From a gamma proteobacterium symbiont of Ctena orbiculata (GTDB lineage: Bacteria > Pseudomonadota > Gammaproteobacteria > Chromatiales > Chromatiaceae): DNA of 64,000 nt. Both the position numbers and the translations under genes were made by a program. The DNA is taken from NCBI GenBank assembly GCA_003058495.1, contig QBVC01000025.1, forward strand, positions 99,813 to 163,812, given 5' to 3'. A model generated the notes under the pieces. That model did no database searches, was not told where the DNA came from, and worked only from the letters and a program-made list of their open reading frames with translations. The stretch's first letter is position 1. Each line of letters opens with the position of its first letter. This document shows, piece after piece, positions 56,592 to 64,000 of the stretch.

Positions 56592-57194
56592 ATGATTCGG
56601 TGGATCCCACTCTTCTTCGCACTCCTCCTTTTACCCGCGTTGGCCGCATCGGATGATGCCGCTCGACACGACAGGGCGCCGGAACCCCGCGATGAACAGC
56701 CCGGCGGTGATTTCACCCTGCAGTCGAGCCGCGGGGAGTTCGCATTGAAGCAGTTTAGGGGGAGAGTGGTACTGCTCTACTTTGGCTACACCAAATGTCC
56801 CGATGTCTGCCCAACCTCTCTTGCTGTTCTGGCCCAGGCCTTGGGAGAGCTCAGCGATGATGATTTGAAAATGGTCCAGGGGGTTTTTGTCAGCGTCGAT
56901 CCTGACAGGGACAGCTTTCAGGTATTGGACGACTATGTCAGCTATTTCCACCCCAACCTGATCGGTGTGACCGGCACTGCAGCGGAGCTTGCGGAAGTGG
57001 CAGCGCTATATGGTGTCGAGTACGGCAAGGTGGATCTGGCAGACTCTGCATTCGGTTACGCGGTCGACCACACATCGACAACTTACCTGATAACCCCCGA
57101 GGGTGACCTGCGTTTCATGTTTCCTCATCAGACACCCTCATTCGTCATTCTCGAAGCCATCCGCTATGTCTTAACTGCCGACCCCTCCGGTTAA
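56592..57194 (+). CDS. Sco1/SenC family copper chaperone
   Basis: 200 residues. A signal sequence (MIRWIPLFFALLLLPALA) is followed by the thioredoxin-like Sco domain. Cu-binding residues are C69 and C73 (FGYTKCPDVCPTSL) and H160 (VDHTSTTYLITPEG), as in known Sco proteins. It inserts copper into the CuA site of cytochrome oxidase or handles thiol reduction. No oxidase genes are nearby. The ATG follows a short AT-rich leader with a weak ribosome site (aagagatacc). Confidence 0.93.
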   Translation: MIRWIPLFFALLLLPALAASDDAARHDRAPEPRDEQPGGDFTLQSSRGEFALKQFRGRVVLLYFGYTKCPDVCPTSLAVLAQALGELSDDDLKMVQGVFVSVDPDRDSFQVLDDYVSYFHPNLIGVTGTAAELAEVAALYGVEYGKVDLADSAFGYAVDHTSTTYLITPEGDLRFMFPHQTPSFVILEAIRYVLTADPSG

Positions 57195-57304
57195 ACACGG
57201 AACGCCGCTACCAGCTGCTGCAGCGACGGGGCCATACTATCAGGAGAAATATTGAAATGCTGGTTAATTTGGTCCCGATAGAGATCGTTCGGTAGCTCCA
57301 TCAT
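57191..57304 (-). CDS. Possible small ORF (37 aa) antisense to the gap after Sco
   Basis: ATG at 57304 (MMELPNDLYRDQINQHFN, ending QQLVAAFRV) follows an AGGGAAG that could serve as ribosome site. Its stop overlaps the Sco stop by two bases in convergent orientation. 37 residues, amphipathic; the last residues resemble the C-terminal ends of chemotaxis receptors. It may be a remnant, a small protein or chance. Confidence 0.25.
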   Translation of the reverse strand: MMELPNDLYRDQINQHFNISPDSMAPSLQQLVAAFRV

Positions 57305-57530
57305 CTTCCCTGTCCCTTTATAGTGAGTCCAATATTCTGTTCGTATTTAGCATTTGTCGTTGTATTTCCTTTAGCCGCCGAGACAATATTTCCCTCCGAA
57401 AAATTTGGGATTAAGGAATGACGTTCGGATATCGAAGGGTGTTCAAAAATATAGAAACGGCTCTCTTTTTTTTATTTTTCCCTATGGGATAGTTTGACTT
57501 CCTATTTCAATTAGATCTCGGGATCAGGGC
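57195..57530. other. Gap between Sco and the glycosidase-like gene
   Basis: 336 bp. The first part holds the small minus-strand frame described at 57191-57304. The rest is AT-rich, with a run of T (near 57466-57478) and the promoter region of the next gene. No RNA is recognised. Confidence 0.35.
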
Positions 57531-58883
57531 ATGGACAGGGGCGTCATCAAGCAGATCGCCAAACTCGCGCTGTTTGCCGTCACGGCCTTCCTGGGCGGTT
57601 GTGGCGGTAGTGACAATGACAGCGATCCGGTAACTGGCACCCGTCCTTTTCTCTTGGGCTCCACCCCGTTCTTTACCCGTCATGACGGCATCCGCGTCAT
57701 CTTCCCTGACTGGCGTTTCGAGAATCTCGACGACCGGGACCTGTTGTCACTCCATGTGGATGACTTTTGGGGCGTACCCTGGGACTTTTGCGACGCCAGC
57801 GCATGCACCAACCTGCCCCGATCCTGGGTCGATCAGTGGCAACAGTTGGTGAACGACGCCCAGGCCAGCGGCAAGACGCTCTATCTCGCGGTATCGCCTT
57901 TAGGCGGCCGTCAGACACTGGCGCCGAACGTTCTGGCTGACGGCAGCACAGAGGAGAATTGGAATTCCACCATTGACGCCAATGGCTGTTACCTGTTCGC
58001 CAGCGACCCCGACGCCGCCGGCTACAAGGTGTCATATATCACCTTTCTCAAGTATCTCGTCGAGCTGGTCAATCCGGACTACCTGAGCCCGGCGATCGAA
58101 ATGAACATGCCCTTCACCAGGTGCGCCGCACAGAAGGCGGCCTGGATTGCCTGGTACGGCGATGTCCATGCTGCAATCAAGTCCGCCTATCCGGAGCTAA
58201 CTGTCTTTCCGACCTTTCAGCTGGAGTATATGTACGGCAATGCGGAGCCGGGTGCTGCCTGCGCCAGCGGTACGATGGCGGAGTGTTTCGAGACCCGGTT
58301 GAACGAAGCACTTGCGATTCCGGGCGACCGCATCGCATTCTCCTCTTATCCCGCCGCGTGGGTATACCATGCGGAGTTTGACTACAGCTTCCCGCGCGAT
58401 ACCCTGAGCAAGACCGCGCTGGCGACAACACGCAAGATCTGGATCGCGGAGACGGGGTGGCCGGCAGAGCCCTTGTTGAGTTCCTACCAGCACGGCAATA
58501 ACGGAAGTTGTGGCAGCCCAGTCTATCCGGCGACTATGGAGGTGCCCGGTATAGGCGCAATCGACGTCGCCAATGAAACCGCGCAGAATGACTACATCAG
58601 CTGGTTGCTGGAGAGTGCGGATCGGAACAGTCTGGAGGCGGTCGTCTGGTGGCTCAACCGCGACTATCTGGATGACAGCGTGACCGGCAACGAGGCCTGC
58701 CCCTGCCTACCGGAAGGTGATAGCACCTGCATGTTCCTTGACGACATCTACACTGTCGGGGGAGAGCAGGTCGAAGTGTTGTTCCGGCTGTTCGGCAATA
58801 TGGCCTTGCGCCGCCATGATGGGAGCCCGCGTCAGGCGTTGACTACCTGGCGCAGCTATCTGAGTAACACTCATCGACCATAA
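57531..58883 (+). CDS. Lipoprotein with glycoside-hydrolase-like TIM barrel
   Basis: 450 residues. The lipobox is FLGGCGGS (Cys about 24). The domain shows TIM-barrel clan GH-A features: IEMNMPFTR (a Glu at the end of strand 4) and KIWIAETGWPAEPL (Glu at the strand 7 position, ETGWP as in GH53/GH17). Aromatic-rich loops (HVDDFWGVPWDF, YLFASDPDAAGYK, AVVWWLNRDYLDD) could bind sugar. It contains six or more Cys that may form disulfides. The likely role is surface or periplasmic polysaccharide hydrolysis. Family assignment is uncertain because no complete signature is visible. Confidence 0.65.
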   Translation: MDRGVIKQIAKLALFAVTAFLGGCGGSDNDSDPVTGTRPFLLGSTPFFTRHDGIRVIFPDWRFENLDDRDLLSLHVDDFWGVPWDFCDASACTNLPRSWVDQWQQLVNDAQASGKTLYLAVSPLGGRQTLAPNVLADGSTEENWNSTIDANGCYLFASDPDAAGYKVSYITFLKYLVELVNPDYLSPAIEMNMPFTRCAAQKAAWIAWYGDVHAAIKSAYPELTVFPTFQLEYMYGNAEPGAACASGTMAECFETRLNEALAIPGDRIAFSSYPAAWVYHAEFDYSFPRDTLSKTALATTRKIWIAETGWPAEPLLSSYQHGNNGSCGSPVYPATMEVPGIGAIDVANETAQNDYISWLLESADRNSLEAVVWWLNRDYLDDSVTGNEACPCLPEGDSTCMFLDDIYTVGGEQVEVLFRLFGNMALRRHDGSPRQALTTWRSYLSNTHRP

Positions 58884-59046
58884 ACGCTCTTGCAGCATCA
58901 CAGACCTGCTCGAAAGATCCAGTCAGGTAAATCTACCCGGACGGCAGATTCAACTTTGATGTCCAGTACCAGGACTGAATCAGCAGGATTGCGCTTTGCC
59001 TCGGCTTTCCTTGCAGCCTTGCGGTGCCCTTACTATTTTACCTGCT

Positions 59047-60030
59047 TCAATTCGACTCGAAGGCCTCGAGCACTTTGCCGGTGATCGTCTTGAGCGCCTG
59101 ATTGCGCTTCGCGCGGGTAAGGGTGTCGAGGGGTTTGGAGACGTCGTGGGGTGCCTGCTTGTCGTCAAGACCGATCTGATCGTAGTGACTGTCGCTGACC
59201 AGGATCCAGAACAGCGTGAGATCGCCGCGCTTGGCTGCCTCGAGAATCTTCGGCACTTCGTGGGCGCGGATGAACTCCGATGCGACGAACTCAGGGGTTA
59301 CCAGCATGATCGCGACTTTGGTGCGATCCAGTGCGGATTGTATTCTTGGGAACCAGTCCGTGCCGACGGGAATGTCTTCATCGCTCCAGACCTCGAGCCT
59401 CTCCCTCAGCCCCGCCAACTGTATCTCGAGGCGGCGAAACCACTCAGGATTGGCATGACTGTAGCTGATAAAGACACGGTCTCGCGCCAGGGGTTTCGGC
59501 CTGGCCGTCGGGGATGAAGCCACGGCCGTCGCATCGGTCAGGTCGGCGTCGACATCCAGTAGTTCGCTCAGGCGGACCTGTCCATCTTCCAGGTAGTTTA
59601 TGTCCGACCAGGGAATGAGTTTTGCGTCGATACCGTCGTTGTTCTTCCAGACCTGGAAGAGACGGCGTGCAGCGGGACTGGGAAGGTCGAGTTGCGGAGA
59701 TACGAAACGTACGGTCTTGCGGCGGAACCCGTGCCGCAGCGCATCAAGGTCCCGGGCCTTGTCGCCATCGCTCAGAATCCAGCGCGGAATCTCCAGGAAG
59801 ACGACTTCCCAATCGTCGCCTTTGGCGCAGGAATAGGTGCGCTTCAGCTGGATATCAAAGAGATCTTCAACCCGTTCATCACTGAGACTGCCACCGATTT
59901 TCTGCAGATGACTCTCCAGCAGTGCACGCCGGCTCTGCAGCTGCATGTCGCGCAGGGCCTCTGCCGGGTCGACAGCAACCGGCTCGCGCGTCGCGGCGCC
60001 GAAGCTCAGGACATCGAGGCTGCTATGCAT
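59047..60030 (-). CDS. TIR-domain protein with an unassigned N-terminal domain
   Basis: 327 residues. Residues about 184-320 form a TIR domain: DRVFISYSHANPEWFRRLEI, VWSDEDIPVGTDWFPRIQSA and IMLVTPEFVASEFIRAHEVP. E258 is at the position of the catalytic NADase Glu, and W225 is in GTDW. Bacterial TIR proteins commonly hydrolyse NAD+ or make signalling nucleotides in anti-phage defence. Residues 1-180 (DDWEVVFLEIPRWILSD, KTVRFVSPQLDLPSPAARRL, KLIPWSDINYLEDG) match no family I know and could be the sensor or regulator. The ATG lies inside the last 8 nt of the membrane gene upstream, so translation is coupled. Confidence 0.85.
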   Translation of the reverse strand: MHSSLDVLSFGAATREPVAVDPAEALRDMQLQSRRALLESHLQKIGGSLSDERVEDLFDIQLKRTYSCAKGDDWEVVFLEIPRWILSDGDKARDLDALRHGFRRKTVRFVSPQLDLPSPAARRLFQVWKNNDGIDAKLIPWSDINYLEDGQVRLSELLDVDADLTDATAVASSPTARPKPLARDRVFISYSHANPEWFRRLEIQLAGLRERLEVWSDEDIPVGTDWFPRIQSALDRTKVAIMLVTPEFVASEFIRAHEVPKILEAAKRGDLTLFWILVSDSHYDQIGLDDKQAPHDVSKPLDTLTRAKRNQALKTITGKVLEAFESN

Positions 60031-61123
60031 GCGACACTCCCACAGCCGGCATCAGTTCCCGCGCCAGTGACGTAAGACGTGTCGCATCCTCTTTCGCATC
60101 CAGCACCTTCTTCACCATGGTTTCCGGCACATGCGCTACATCGAACTCCTCGATATCGGCGAAGCGGCCGATGCTGGCGTCGATCTTGTCGCTGACGAGG
60201 ATCAGCAGCGGACGAAGCCGGGTTGATGCGGATGCCTGCGTGGCGAGCTTCTCTTCGAGGATGCGCGCCGCCGTCTGCAGTCCGGATGCCACCTTCCAGT
60301 CGACCTCTGCCGCGACAACCTCGACCAGGAGTGAATCGCCGTTGCGGCGAGCGATGAAATCGATCTCATCGGTGAACGGGTCCACCTCGGGATCGCCGCT
60401 CGCCTCGAGCGGTGACATGCTCCAACCACAGGCGTCCACAAGCAGCCGGGTGGCCTTCAGCCCCTGTTTTCTGCGCTGCTCGCGCTCCTCGCCGGACTGG
60501 GCGATGGGAAAGCCGGTGTAGAACAGCACCGCTGAGCAGGCAAAGATCCAGTACCACTGGTGGAGATTGAGACCGATCATGATAAGCAGCGCGGCTATGC
60601 CGGCGCTAACCGCAAGCAGGATCCATTTACGGTTGGTGAGCCAGAGCGCGTAATAGGGCGAGCGTATACCGGCCAGGCGCGGGTAGAGCCGGCGCGGCAG
60701 TTCGGCGGCAGTTATCAGCGAGACTGCATACAGGGTGATTGCGAAAAAGAGCGACACGGCCAAACCCGTGGTCTCCGCCCAGGAGATATCCAGCGCTAGA
60801 TTCACCAGCCCCAGCAGGTAGATGACAAGACGCATCACCCAATAAACGATGGCATAGTAAATCAGCGAAAAGCTGATCATGGCGGAGTAGGCGACCAGGC
60901 TCCAGGCGGCCGCGATCCATTCTCCCGGTGTCGGTTCGGATGTGGCGGTGGGGCGCAGTTTGCGGGCCTTGACCCAGAGTGAGGCGGCGGCACCGATCGC
61001 CACCAGCGGCAGCACCCACAGGGTATCGATGAAAAACAGGTAGGGCGTGGCGCCGACGACGGCCGCCAGCGCGGCAATCAGCGCCAGAAGCGGGACATTG
61101 GGTTTGATTTTGCCTGAATCCAA
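60023..61123 (-). CDS. Membrane protein with degenerate Mrr/PD-(D/E)xK-like cytoplasmic domain
   Basis: 366 residues. About seven helices occupy residues 9-206 (for example VPLLALIAALAAVVGATPYL, then TTGLAVSLFFAITLYAVSLI and WILLAVSAGIAALLIMIGLN). The soluble part (about 215-366) has the restriction-endonuclease-like pattern EIDFIARRNGDSLLVEVVAA. D255 and E268 sit at the catalytic acid positions, but the usual Lys is V270. GLQTAARILEEK (Q283) follows, as in Mrr-like folds. A migrated catalytic residue or loss of cleavage is possible. It shares 8 nt with the TIR gene; together they may be a defence module. Confidence 0.7.
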   Translation of the reverse strand: MDSGKIKPNVPLLALIAALAAVVGATPYLFFIDTLWVLPLVAIGAAASLWVKARKLRPTATSEPTPGEWIAAAWSLVAYSAMISFSLIYYAIVYWVMRLVIYLLGLVNLALDISWAETTGLAVSLFFAITLYAVSLITAAELPRRLYPRLAGIRSPYYALWLTNRKWILLAVSAGIAALLIMIGLNLHQWYWIFACSAVLFYTGFPIAQSGEEREQRRKQGLKATRLLVDACGWSMSPLEASGDPEVDPFTDEIDFIARRNGDSLLVEVVAAEVDWKVASGLQTAARILEEKLATQASASTRLRPLLILVSDKIDASIGRFADIEEFDVAHVPETMVKKVLDAKEDATRLTSLARELMPAVGVSHA

Positions 61124-61355
61124 GCTTCTCCCCTAGGTAAACCGGTACGACCCTTTATCAAATGACCCGTTTCTCATTTTCTCGCCGTGACGAGTATTAT
61201 GCCGTTGGGTGCTTTATACCAATTATACATGGTTATTTGGAATTTTATGGGGTCCCGGACCAGGTGCCTATCGGCTTAACTAACTCTTGATGATCAGCAG
61301 GTTATCTGTAGAAGGATCCAGCGGACGGCCTCAATATTACCCTCGCGCTCGCTAT

Positions 61356-62114
61356 TCATTCTGCCCCGGCTTTACCTGGTCGGCCATCTTTGTCAAATGC
61401 GACAACATGGCCCTGACCGCCGGGAATGAACCGCTGTCCGAACAGTTCCTGAAGCTGCTGCATGGCCGACGCACCTGTGCAATGGGTGGGCATGATATGG
61501 CGTACGCCCAAGGCCGCGAGATCCTCGGCGGTCTGGGTCACGGTTTCTGCCGATTCCTGGAACAGATGATAACCACCTGCCAGCAAAGCGACGGTTGTCC
61601 CAGTTTGTCGCGTAACCGCATCGGCGATCGTCACAACGCCCGGGTGGGCGCAGCCGGTTATCACCACGGCCCCCTCGCTGGCTGTTATTACCAGCGCCTG
61701 TTCCGGTGGTTCGCTGGGAAAAGTGCCGCTGGAGGCGAGTGCGGGGGCGAATGCCAAAGGATCTTTTCCCACAATGCTCACTTTCCGGCACAACATGTGC
61801 AGGTTGTCGATCATACGCGGTGAAGTACCGGCCGGGACGAGCAGGTGCAGGCCGGGATTGAGTTCAAGCACCGTATCCAATCCTCCCATGTGATCCCAAT
61901 GGGTATGGGACAGGAACAGGAAATCGATACCCGACGGGTCGATACCGAGGGTCCGCATGTTATGCAGCAGGAGGCGCCCGTTGCTGCCAGTGTCGAACAA
62001 CACCCTAACCCCGGGGCCTTCATACAGGCAGGCAAAACCCCAGAGGCAATTCAGGCGTGGGTCGTACGCCACGTTATCGAACAGCAGTGTCAGTTTCAGG
62101 TCAGAGAGGTGCAT
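61356..62114 (-). CDS. Metallo-beta-lactamase fold hydrolase
   Basis: 252 residues. The MBL metal motif is LSHTHWDHMGGL (HxHxDH), with VLFDTGSNGRLLL before it, GCAHPGV (third His site) and MPTHCTGASAM (last His) after. The arrangement matches the subgroup related to methyltransferase/dihydropterin-type hydrolases (7,8-dihydropterin-6-methyl-aminobenzene phosphate synthase-like); the substrate is unknown. The ATG at 62114 fits MHLSDLKLTLLFDN. It is monocistronic, lying 232 bp from the TIR-module promoter end. Confidence 0.88.
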   Translation of the reverse strand: MHLSDLKLTLLFDNVAYDPRLNCLWGFACLYEGPGVRVLFDTGSNGRLLLHNMRTLGIDPSGIDFLFLSHTHWDHMGGLDTVLELNPGLHLLVPAGTSPRMIDNLHMLCRKVSIVGKDPLAFAPALASSGTFPSEPPEQALVITASEGAVVITGCAHPGVVTIADAVTRQTGTTVALLAGGYHLFQESAETVTQTAEDLAALGVRHIMPTHCTGASAMQQLQELFGQRFIPGGQGHVVAFDKDGRPGKAGAE

Positions 62115-62303
62115 TCAGTTAATTATATTATGGTGGGTGTCTTATGTATTTTTATGTATTTTTGTTTGCGCAGAAGGTTATATATTTTTGAGATGCCTGA
62201 ACTTACTACAGCGTGCCGCACCCAATGAACGGACATGTGAAGCTTGATTATGACCGACGTAATAATATATCGAAAAGTCCCCGTGTTCTGGCCTGTCCTT
62301 GTA

Positions 62304-62954
62304 CTATTGTCCTATTTGTCCTTTCAGCTTCTCCAGTATCAGATCGGAGATGTCTATTTTCTTGCTGAAGTAGACCACTCCATCGGATAAAATCAGGTCG
62401 ATACTCTCAGCTTTACCAATCTCCCAGATCACTTGGCGGATCTGTTGGCGTAGCTTTTTGAACTCCTCGTTCTGGCGTAAGTTGAGGTCCTCTCGGAATT
62501 CGTTCTGTACATTTTTCAGTTTACGGCTACGGTTAAGGATGTCGACCTCAAGGTGATTGATCTCGGATTCGCTCATCACACTGCCGTCACGCTGCAACTT
62601 CTCTTTCAGCTGCTTGAGCTGTTTCTGTTCTGACAGCAACTCTTTTTCACGACTGGAAAACTCGTTCTGCAACCGTTCTCTAGCCGCTTGATATTGTGGT
62701 GACTCCTCAAATACCTTGGTAGCATTGACAAAAGCAATGCGATAGTCCTCGGCATAGAACGATTCTTGTACTTTTTTTATTTTATCGGTATCACTATACG
62801 ATACTTGCATCGACTGGTTGGTTCTGTTTTCTTTGATATTACCTGTTGTGCAGCCCACTGCAAAAATGACGATCAATGCTGCTACGCAGAGTTTATGAAG
62901 ATTTAGTAATGGCGATAAGATTCTCATGCTTGTATTTCTTTTAGAAAAACTCAT
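62304..62954 (-). CDS. OmpH/Skp-like periplasmic lipoprotein chaperone
   Basis: 216 residues. A lipoprotein signal has its lipobox near FAVGCTTG (Cys about 35 from ATG 62954; ATG 62927 is an alternative that shortens the leader). The mature part has the Skp/OmpH layout: YRIAFVNATKVFEESPQYQ, a long charged coiled coil (about 95-165) and the end helix-strand piece ESIDLILSDGVVYFSKKIDI with DLILEKLKG. Skp holds unfolded outer-membrane proteins. Here a lipid anchor replaces the free soluble form. It is a solitary gene, not next to bamA/lpxD. Confidence 0.85.
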   Translation of the reverse strand: MSFSKRNTSMRILSPLLNLHKLCVAALIVIFAVGCTTGNIKENRTNQSMQVSYSDTDKIKKVQESFYAEDYRIAFVNATKVFEESPQYQAARERLQNEFSSREKELLSEQKQLKQLKEKLQRDGSVMSESEINHLEVDILNRSRKLKNVQNEFREDLNLRQNEEFKKLRQQIRQVIWEIGKAESIDLILSDGVVYFSKKIDISDLILEKLKGQIGQ

Positions 62955-62965
62955 GTTATCAATTT

Positions 62966-62993
62966 AATATTAAATCGGAAATATTAAATCGGA
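62966..62993. repeat. Tandem 14-bp direct repeat upstream of the transposase
   Basis: AATATTAAATCGGA occurs twice without gap (62966-62979 and 62980-62993), followed by CACCCATT. It lies 75 bp before the Y1 transposase start and may be part of the flank recognised by the transposase. Confidence 0.5.
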
Positions 62994-63068
62994 CACCCAT
63001 TATTAATTTGCCAAATTCCGATAACTCTGGCAATCTCTGATCAACATCAACTATCAAGGAGTGATACG

Positions 63069-64000
63069 ATGCCAAAACCAAGGAAGGCTCTTGTTTTACT
63101 GGAAGAAACTCCCTATTATCATTGCGTTTCCCGTTGTGTGCGCCGCGCCTTTCTCTGCGGTGTGGACTCACAAACCGGCAACAATTATGAACATCGACGC
63201 CAATGGATCGTCGATCGCCTTAAACAGCTGGCGGGTCTTTTCGCGATCGACATCTGCGCATACGCCATAATGTCGAATCACTACCACGTCATTCTCCATG
63301 TCGATACCGAACGTGCAGCCGAGTGGAGCGAGCAGGAGGTGATTACGCGGTGGGAGCGTCTTTTCTCGCTGCCCGTGCTAGTCCATCGTTATCTTTCTCA
63401 AGACGCCATGACCCGTTCCGAGCGCGAAACTGTTTCGATATTACTGACAAAATGGCGCAATCGGCTGCGAGACATCAGCTGGTTCATGCGCTGCCTCAAC
63501 GAACCGATTGCCCGACAGGCCAACAAAGAGGATGGCTGTACCGGTCGTTACTGGGAGGGCAGGTATAAATCCCAGGCCCTGCTGGATGAGAAGGCCCTGA
63601 TGGCCTGTATGGCTTATGTGGATCTTAATCCGGTCAGGGCAGGGAATGCGCCGACACCGGAGGCATCTGATTACACCTCCATCGCAGAGCGGACAGATCA
63701 ACTCAAACGTGATCATGACCGCGTAGATGATAGTAAAACACCCTACGGTCTAATGCCATTTGTCGGTTACCCTCGCAAGGAAATGCCTAAGGGATTGCCA
63801 TTCCATTTCAGTGACTATCTTGAGCTGATTGACTGGACAGGGCGTGCCATCTTGGATAACAAACACGGCTATATAACCAGTAACCAACCGTCCATACTTG
63901 AGCGCTTGCAGATCGAACCGAAGCATTGGCTCTACGTGACCCAACATTTCGAAAACCGATTCAAGGGGCTGGTTGGCGTGAGTTACAGGCTCATGTCGGT
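63069..64000 (+). CDS. REP-associated Y1 (HUH) transposase, 3' end outside window
   Basis: At least 310 residues, open to the window edge, starting MPKPRKALVLLEETPYYHCV with an AGGAG ribosome site. The HUH motif is SNHYHVILH (H71 and H73). The later stretch GRYWEGRYKSQALLDEKALM then ACMAYVDLNPVRAG is characteristic of the RAYT/TnpA-REP group. A catalytic Tyr is expected; Tyr108 (LVHRYLS) is only a guess. These single-copy, IS200-related nucleases act on REP-type palindromes. The frame is intact as far as visible. Confidence 0.9.
   Translation, partial: MPKPRKALVLLEETPYYHCVSRCVRRAFLCGVDSQTGNNYEHRRQWIVDRLKQLAGLFAIDICAYAIMSNHYHVILHVDTERAAEWSEQEVITRWERLFSLPVLVHRYLSQDAMTRSERETVSILLTKWRNRLRDISWFMRCLNEPIARQANKEDGCTGRYWEGRYKSQALLDEKALMACMAYVDLNPVRAGNAPTPEASDYTSIAERTDQLKRDHDRVDDSKTPYGLMPFVGYPRKEMPKGLPFHFSDYLELIDWTGRAILDNKHGYITSNQPSILERLQIEPKHWLYVTQHFENRFKGLVGVSYRLMS

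Overview
The window reads as one chromosomal stretch of a GC-rich gammaproteobacterium. Housekeeping order (smc-zipA-ligA; yciB-yciI-ppiC; yciV/yciO/trpS/scpA/scpB/rluB) is typical of that class. A TsdA-type thiosulfate dehydrogenase beside a SulP anion transporter, several c-type cytochromes, a Sco protein and two PEP-CTERM proteins fit a sulfur-oxidising member (Chromatiales/Sedimenticola/Thiodiazotropha-like). The taxon is inference; no rRNA or marker was compared.

Layout. 1-4815: end of smc, zipA, ligA and a small conserved gene. 4853-9643 (minus): small membrane proteins, a degenerate PlsC-like acyltransferase, a parvulin lipoprotein, yciI and yciB. 9846-10595: unknown gene. 10689-17455 (plus): PHP phosphoesterase, yciO, an AT-rich M50 protease, trpS, scpA, scpB, rluB and an endonuclease III-like glycosylase. 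17444-19800: diguanylate cyclase, a double-thioredoxin protein and tRNA-Lys. 20013-22275: accessory stretch with two PEP-CTERM proteins. 22754-27257: a 1004-residue coiled-coil/SPOR protein, a GFA protein and mtgA. 27300-27570: MITE-like element. 27650-33839: SulP, TsdA, DUF3617, an orphan MotA/MotB-like pair and a di-heme peroxidase. 33923-38068 (minus): four RNA-binding or RNA-remodelling genes (RRM, Csp, RhlE, DeaD-type). 38191-39813: small repair and unknown genes. 39861-42750: a nickel ECF importer with its own NikR and a perfect palindromic operator. 42940-50610: putA, a second diguanylate cyclase, a Tat-exported aldo/keto reductase and an Npt-type carrier. 50794-56145: a protein of eleven exact 20-residue repeats, an SGNH hydrolase, small genes, a TetR-SDR pair with a palindrome, and a PstS-like protein. 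56592-62954: Sco, a glycosidase-like lipoprotein, a two-gene TIR plus membrane-nuclease-like module, an MBL hydrolase and a Skp-like lipoprotein. 63069-end: a REP-associated (Y1) transposase cut by the window edge.

The best candidate for an undescribed system is the overlapping pair at 59047-61123. A seven-helix membrane protein with a cytoplasmic Mrr/PD-(D/E)xK-like domain is followed, with an 8-nt overlap, by a TIR-domain protein whose N-terminal half is unfamiliar. This is how a membrane-associated abortive-infection system could look, but that function is inferred from domain architecture only.
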